This document shows, piece by piece, positions 6,037 to 7,993 of a DNA stretch of 7,993 nucleotides. The notes beneath the pieces are model-generated. The model was not told where the DNA came from and searched no databases. It saw nothing but the letters and a program-made list of their open reading frames with translations. This stretch comes from an uncultured Prevotella sp. (GTDB lineage: Bacteria > Bacteroidota > Bacteroidia > Bacteroidales > Bacteroidaceae), in NCBI GenBank assembly GCA_947072805.1, contig CAMTJK010000153.1, positions 1-7,993 on the forward strand. Reading direction: 5' to 3'. The first letter of the stretch is position 1, and each line of letters begins with the position of its first letter. Made by a program: the position numbers and the translations under genes.

Positions 6037-6685
6037 TGTAACCCAATGCTTCTACACACTTGTCGGTAATTGCCTGCCAGTTTTCTGCTGCAATTACGTC
6101 CTTCGGGAATAATTTCGAGCCCATACCTACGCAATATACACCCGCCTTAATCCATGATGTAAGGTTTGCCTCATCGGGCGAAACGCCACCGGTAACCATC
6201 AGCTTCGACCATGGCATGGGTGCCATCAAGCCCTTAACAAGGTTGGGACCGAGCACATCGCCGGGGAAAATCTTGCACAAATCGCAACCGGTCTCCTGTG
6301 CAGCACCCACTTCCGACACACTTCCGCATCCGGGAGTGTAGGCAACGAGACGTCGATTACATATCTTGGAAATTTCCGGATTGAACAAAGGTCCGACAAC
6401 AAAGCAAGCACCCAACTGAATATAAAGAGCGGCTGTGGCAGGATCTACAACAGAGCCTACACCAAGTGCCAATTCAGGGCATTCCTTTGCTGCAAACTTA
6501 ACAACTTCCTCGAAGACTTCATGAGCGAAATCACCGCGGTTGGTAAACTCAAATGCGCGGACACCACCGTCATAACAAGCCTTCACTACTTTTTTTGCCA
6601 CCTCTGCGTCCTTATGATAGAACACGGGCACCATTCCTGTCTGACCAATTTTTGCCAGAACAGCTATCTTATCAAACTTTGCCAT
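6017..6685 (-). CDS. kdgA: 2-dehydro-3-deoxy-phosphogluconate aldolase (KDPG aldolase)
   Basis: The 222-residue class I aldolase cleaves 2-keto-3-deoxy-6-phosphogluconate into pyruvate and glyceraldehyde-3-phosphate; many relatives also act on 4-hydroxy-2-oxoglutarate. The TIM-barrel signature residues are visible: E46 and R50 in FEFTNRGD, Schiff-base lysine K138 in CDLCKIFPGD, the phosphate-binding TGGV at 165-168 and GVYCVGMGS at 182-190. Length is normal for the Eda/KdgA family. The ATG at 6685 is the first in frame, 29 bp after the kdgK stop, and the two enzymes act in succession in hexuronate breakdown, so they are almost certainly one operon. The 3' end (stop at 6017-6019) may overlap the first possible start of the sensor kinase. 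The protein is cytoplasmic, and nothing suggests damage. Confidence 0.93.
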   Translation of the reverse strand: MAKFDKIAVLAKIGQTGMVPVFYHKDAEVAKKVVKACYDGGVRAFEFTNRGDFAHEVFEEVVKFAAKECPELALGVGSVVDPATAALYIQLGACFVVGPLFNPEISKICNRRLVAYTPGCGSVSEVGAAQETGCDLCKIFPGDVLGPNLVKGLMAPMPWSKLMVTGGVSPDEANLTSWIKAGVYCVGMGSKLFPKDVIAAENWQAITDKCVEALGYIAKARG

Positions 6686-6714
6686 TATCTTTTGTTTTTT
6701 GAATACGTTGTGTA

Positions 6715-7737
6715 CTAACGCTGGACGCGACCATTGGCATTTCCACCTGCGAGTGATTCAACCTCAGAAACGCTCACAAGGTTGTAGTCGCCGTTGATAG
6801 TATGCTTCAGTGCCGATGCAGCTACAGCAAATTCCAGAGCCTCGCCCTGTGTCGGCTTTGTAAGCAGTCCGTGAATAAGTCCACCGGAGAAAGAGTCGCC
6901 ACCGCCCACACGGTCAATGATGGGATTTATCTCATAACGTTTGCTCTGATAGAACTCCTTACCGTCGTAGATAAGCGCCTTCCATCCATTGAACGTAGCA
7001 GAGAAACTCTCGCGCAATGTTGAAACGACATACTTGAATCCAAATTCCTCTTTCATCTGCTTAAATATGCCCTCATATCCTGAAGCATCAGTCTGACCGC
7101 CTTCAACATCAGCGTCTGGCTTGAATCCGAGGCAGAGTTCAGCATCTTCTTCATTACCAATACATACATCTACATATTTCATAAGCGGACGCATGATGGA
7201 GATAGCTTTCTCTGATGTCCAAAGCTTCTTGCGGAAATTAAGGTCTACAGAAACTGTTACGCCATGACGCTTGGCAGCCTCACAAGCCAGCTTCGTCAGT
7301 TCTGCAGCTTTATCAGATACAGCAGGAGTAATGCCCGACCAGTGGAACCAGTCGGCTCCCTCCATTATTGCATCAAAGTCAAAGTCTGAAGGCTCAGCCT
7401 CAGCTATTGCACTGTGAGCACGGTCATAAATCACCTTGGAAGGACGCATTGAAGCACCGGTCTCTGCATAGTAGAGACCAACACGCTCGCCGCCTCTTGC
7501 AATAAATTTGGTGTTCACACCATATCTGCGTAAAGAGTTTACTGCAATCTGTCCTATTTCGTGAGATGGCAATTTGCTCACAAAATAAGCATCGTGTCCA
7601 TAATTGGCACAACTGATTGCCACATTTGCCTCTCCACCGCCGGGAATAATGCGGAATGAATCTGTCTGAATGAAACGGTCATTGCCGTTTGGTGAAAGGC
7701 GGAGCATTATCTCGCCTAAGGTTACAACTTTAGCCAT
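6715..7737 (-). CDS. kdgK: 2-keto-3-deoxygluconate kinase, PfkB/ribokinase family
   Basis: The 340-residue cytoplasmic sugar kinase uses ATP to convert 2-keto-3-deoxygluconate to KDPG, the substrate of the next gene's product. Ribokinase-family motifs are clear: the N-terminal substrate signature PGGGEANVA (32-40), SVDLNFRKKLW (163-173), IGNEEDAEL (193-201), and the C-terminal anion-hole/catalytic motif DRVGGGDSFSGG (275-286) with D281 as catalytic base. Pairing with KDPG aldolase separates it from fructokinase or ribokinase, which share the fold. The ATG at 7737 is preceded by an A/T-rich, Shine-Dalgarno-free leader typical of Bacteroidota. It is the first gene of the operon in this window, with a candidate promoter about 50-90 bp upstream. 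Length and motifs look intact. Confidence 0.93.
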   Translation of the reverse strand: MAKVVTLGEIMLRLSPNGNDRFIQTDSFRIIPGGGEANVAISCANYGHDAYFVSKLPSHEIGQIAVNSLRRYGVNTKFIARGGERVGLYYAETGASMRPSKVIYDRAHSAIAEAEPSDFDFDAIMEGADWFHWSGITPAVSDKAAELTKLACEAAKRHGVTVSVDLNFRKKLWTSEKAISIMRPLMKYVDVCIGNEEDAELCLGFKPDADVEGGQTDASGYEGIFKQMKEEFGFKYVVSTLRESFSATFNGWKALIYDGKEFYQSKRYEINPIIDRVGGGDSFSGGLIHGLLTKPTQGEALEFAVAASALKHTINGDYNLVSVSEVESLAGGNANGRVQR

Positions 7738-7788
7738 TTGTTTACGATTATTATATTTTGTTGTTTAAATAGATGCAGTTTGTGTGTA

Positions 7789-7824
7789 CAAAAATAGTAC
7801 TTATTTCGGAAACAGCGAAACAAA
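7789..7824 (-). promoter_or_regulatory. Candidate promoter of the kdgK operon
   Basis: On the minus strand TATTTTTG (7796-7789) fits the -7 consensus TAnnTTTG. A TTTG (7824-7821) lies 24 nt upstream, wider than the usual 19-21. Transcription would start near 7782 and leave a leader of about 45 nt before kdgK. It is the only -7 match I find in the gap before the gene. Confidence 0.4.
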
Positions 7825-7867
7825 AGTTTCAAAAAGTTCATTTATTTACAAATAATACCAATAGCAT

Positions 7868-7976
7868 TATAAGATAAATCGAGGATGGAAGAGGTTACTA
7901 TTCCACTATAAGACTAAGATTTCCCTTATATATAAATGTATGGTTCTTATTCTATTGATGTAAAAGTAGTCTTATA
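7868..7976. repeat. Cluster of TATAAGA motifs including a 10-bp inverted repeat
   Basis: TATAAGACTA at 7907-7916 is perfectly inverted as TAGTCTTATA at 7967-7976, with 50 bp between. TATAAGA also occurs at 7868-7874, and a partial inverted match, TTCTTAT, at 7944-7950. The cluster lies upstream of the candidate kdgK promoter, where an operator or activator site could be. The DNA is very AT-rich, so some of this may be chance. Confidence 0.4.
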
Positions 7977-7993
7977 TCTGTTTGGGAATAATG

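Noticed and set aside
7991..7993. ATG at the right edge as the start of a divergent gene
   Set aside because: Only one codon is visible, and no TAnnTTTG promoter lies at a suitable distance before it on the plus strand.

Overview
The window looks like chromosomal DNA from a Bacteroidales bacterium, most like Prevotella and its relatives. Three things point there. The gene starts carry A/T-rich leaders without a clear Shine-Dalgarno sequence. The intergenic regions contain matches to the Bacteroidota promoter (TTG, about 20 nt, then TAnnTTTG). The large sensor kinase has a TPR-kinase-kinase layout that I associate with DUF5112/DUF5113 proteins of this phylum. Every supported gene is on the minus strand, so the window is transcribed from right to left.

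Layout in transcription order: (i) 7738-7993 is an AT-rich upstream region with a candidate promoter and a cluster of TATAAGA-type motifs. (ii) Five genes follow, spaced or overlapping like one operon. kdgK (2-keto-3-deoxygluconate kinase, 6715-7737) lies 29 bp before kdgA (KDPG aldolase, 6017-6685). A 1217-codon membrane histidine kinase (2383-6036) may overlap the end of kdgA. Its stop overlaps the start of a NarL/LuxR-type response regulator (1655-2386) as ATGA. The regulator overlaps by 11 bp a small membrane protein (1066-1665) that looks like a cut-down AbgT-family transporter. (iii) 222-1065 has no convincing protein gene. It does hold a well-formed minus-strand promoter, a perfect 8-bp inverted repeat and a GNRA-looped terminator-like hairpin, which together look like a small RNA gene. 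It also has a degenerate repeat and a set of competing inverted repeats in front of the last gene. (iv) 3-221 is the N-terminal part of an adenosine-deaminase-family gene that appears frameshifted near position 48.

Functionally, KdgK and KdgA convert 2-keto-3-deoxygluconate to pyruvate and glyceraldehyde-3-phosphate, the last steps of hexuronate (pectin-type) breakdown. The sensor, regulator and mini-AbgT protein are apparently co-transcribed with them. The kinase is the most interesting object. One polypeptide carries two kinase modules. The first has an intact ATP-binding domain but no recognisable phospho-acceptor histidine. The second has an H-box-like histidine (H1001) but a decayed ATP-binding domain. 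The natural inference is that module 1 phosphorylates module 2, which then passes phosphate to D59 of the regulator. The mini-AbgT protein keeps two separated blocks of the transporter fold and lacks both substrate-binding hairpin regions, so an accessory or sensing role seems likelier than transport. These are readings from sequence alone; no search was run.
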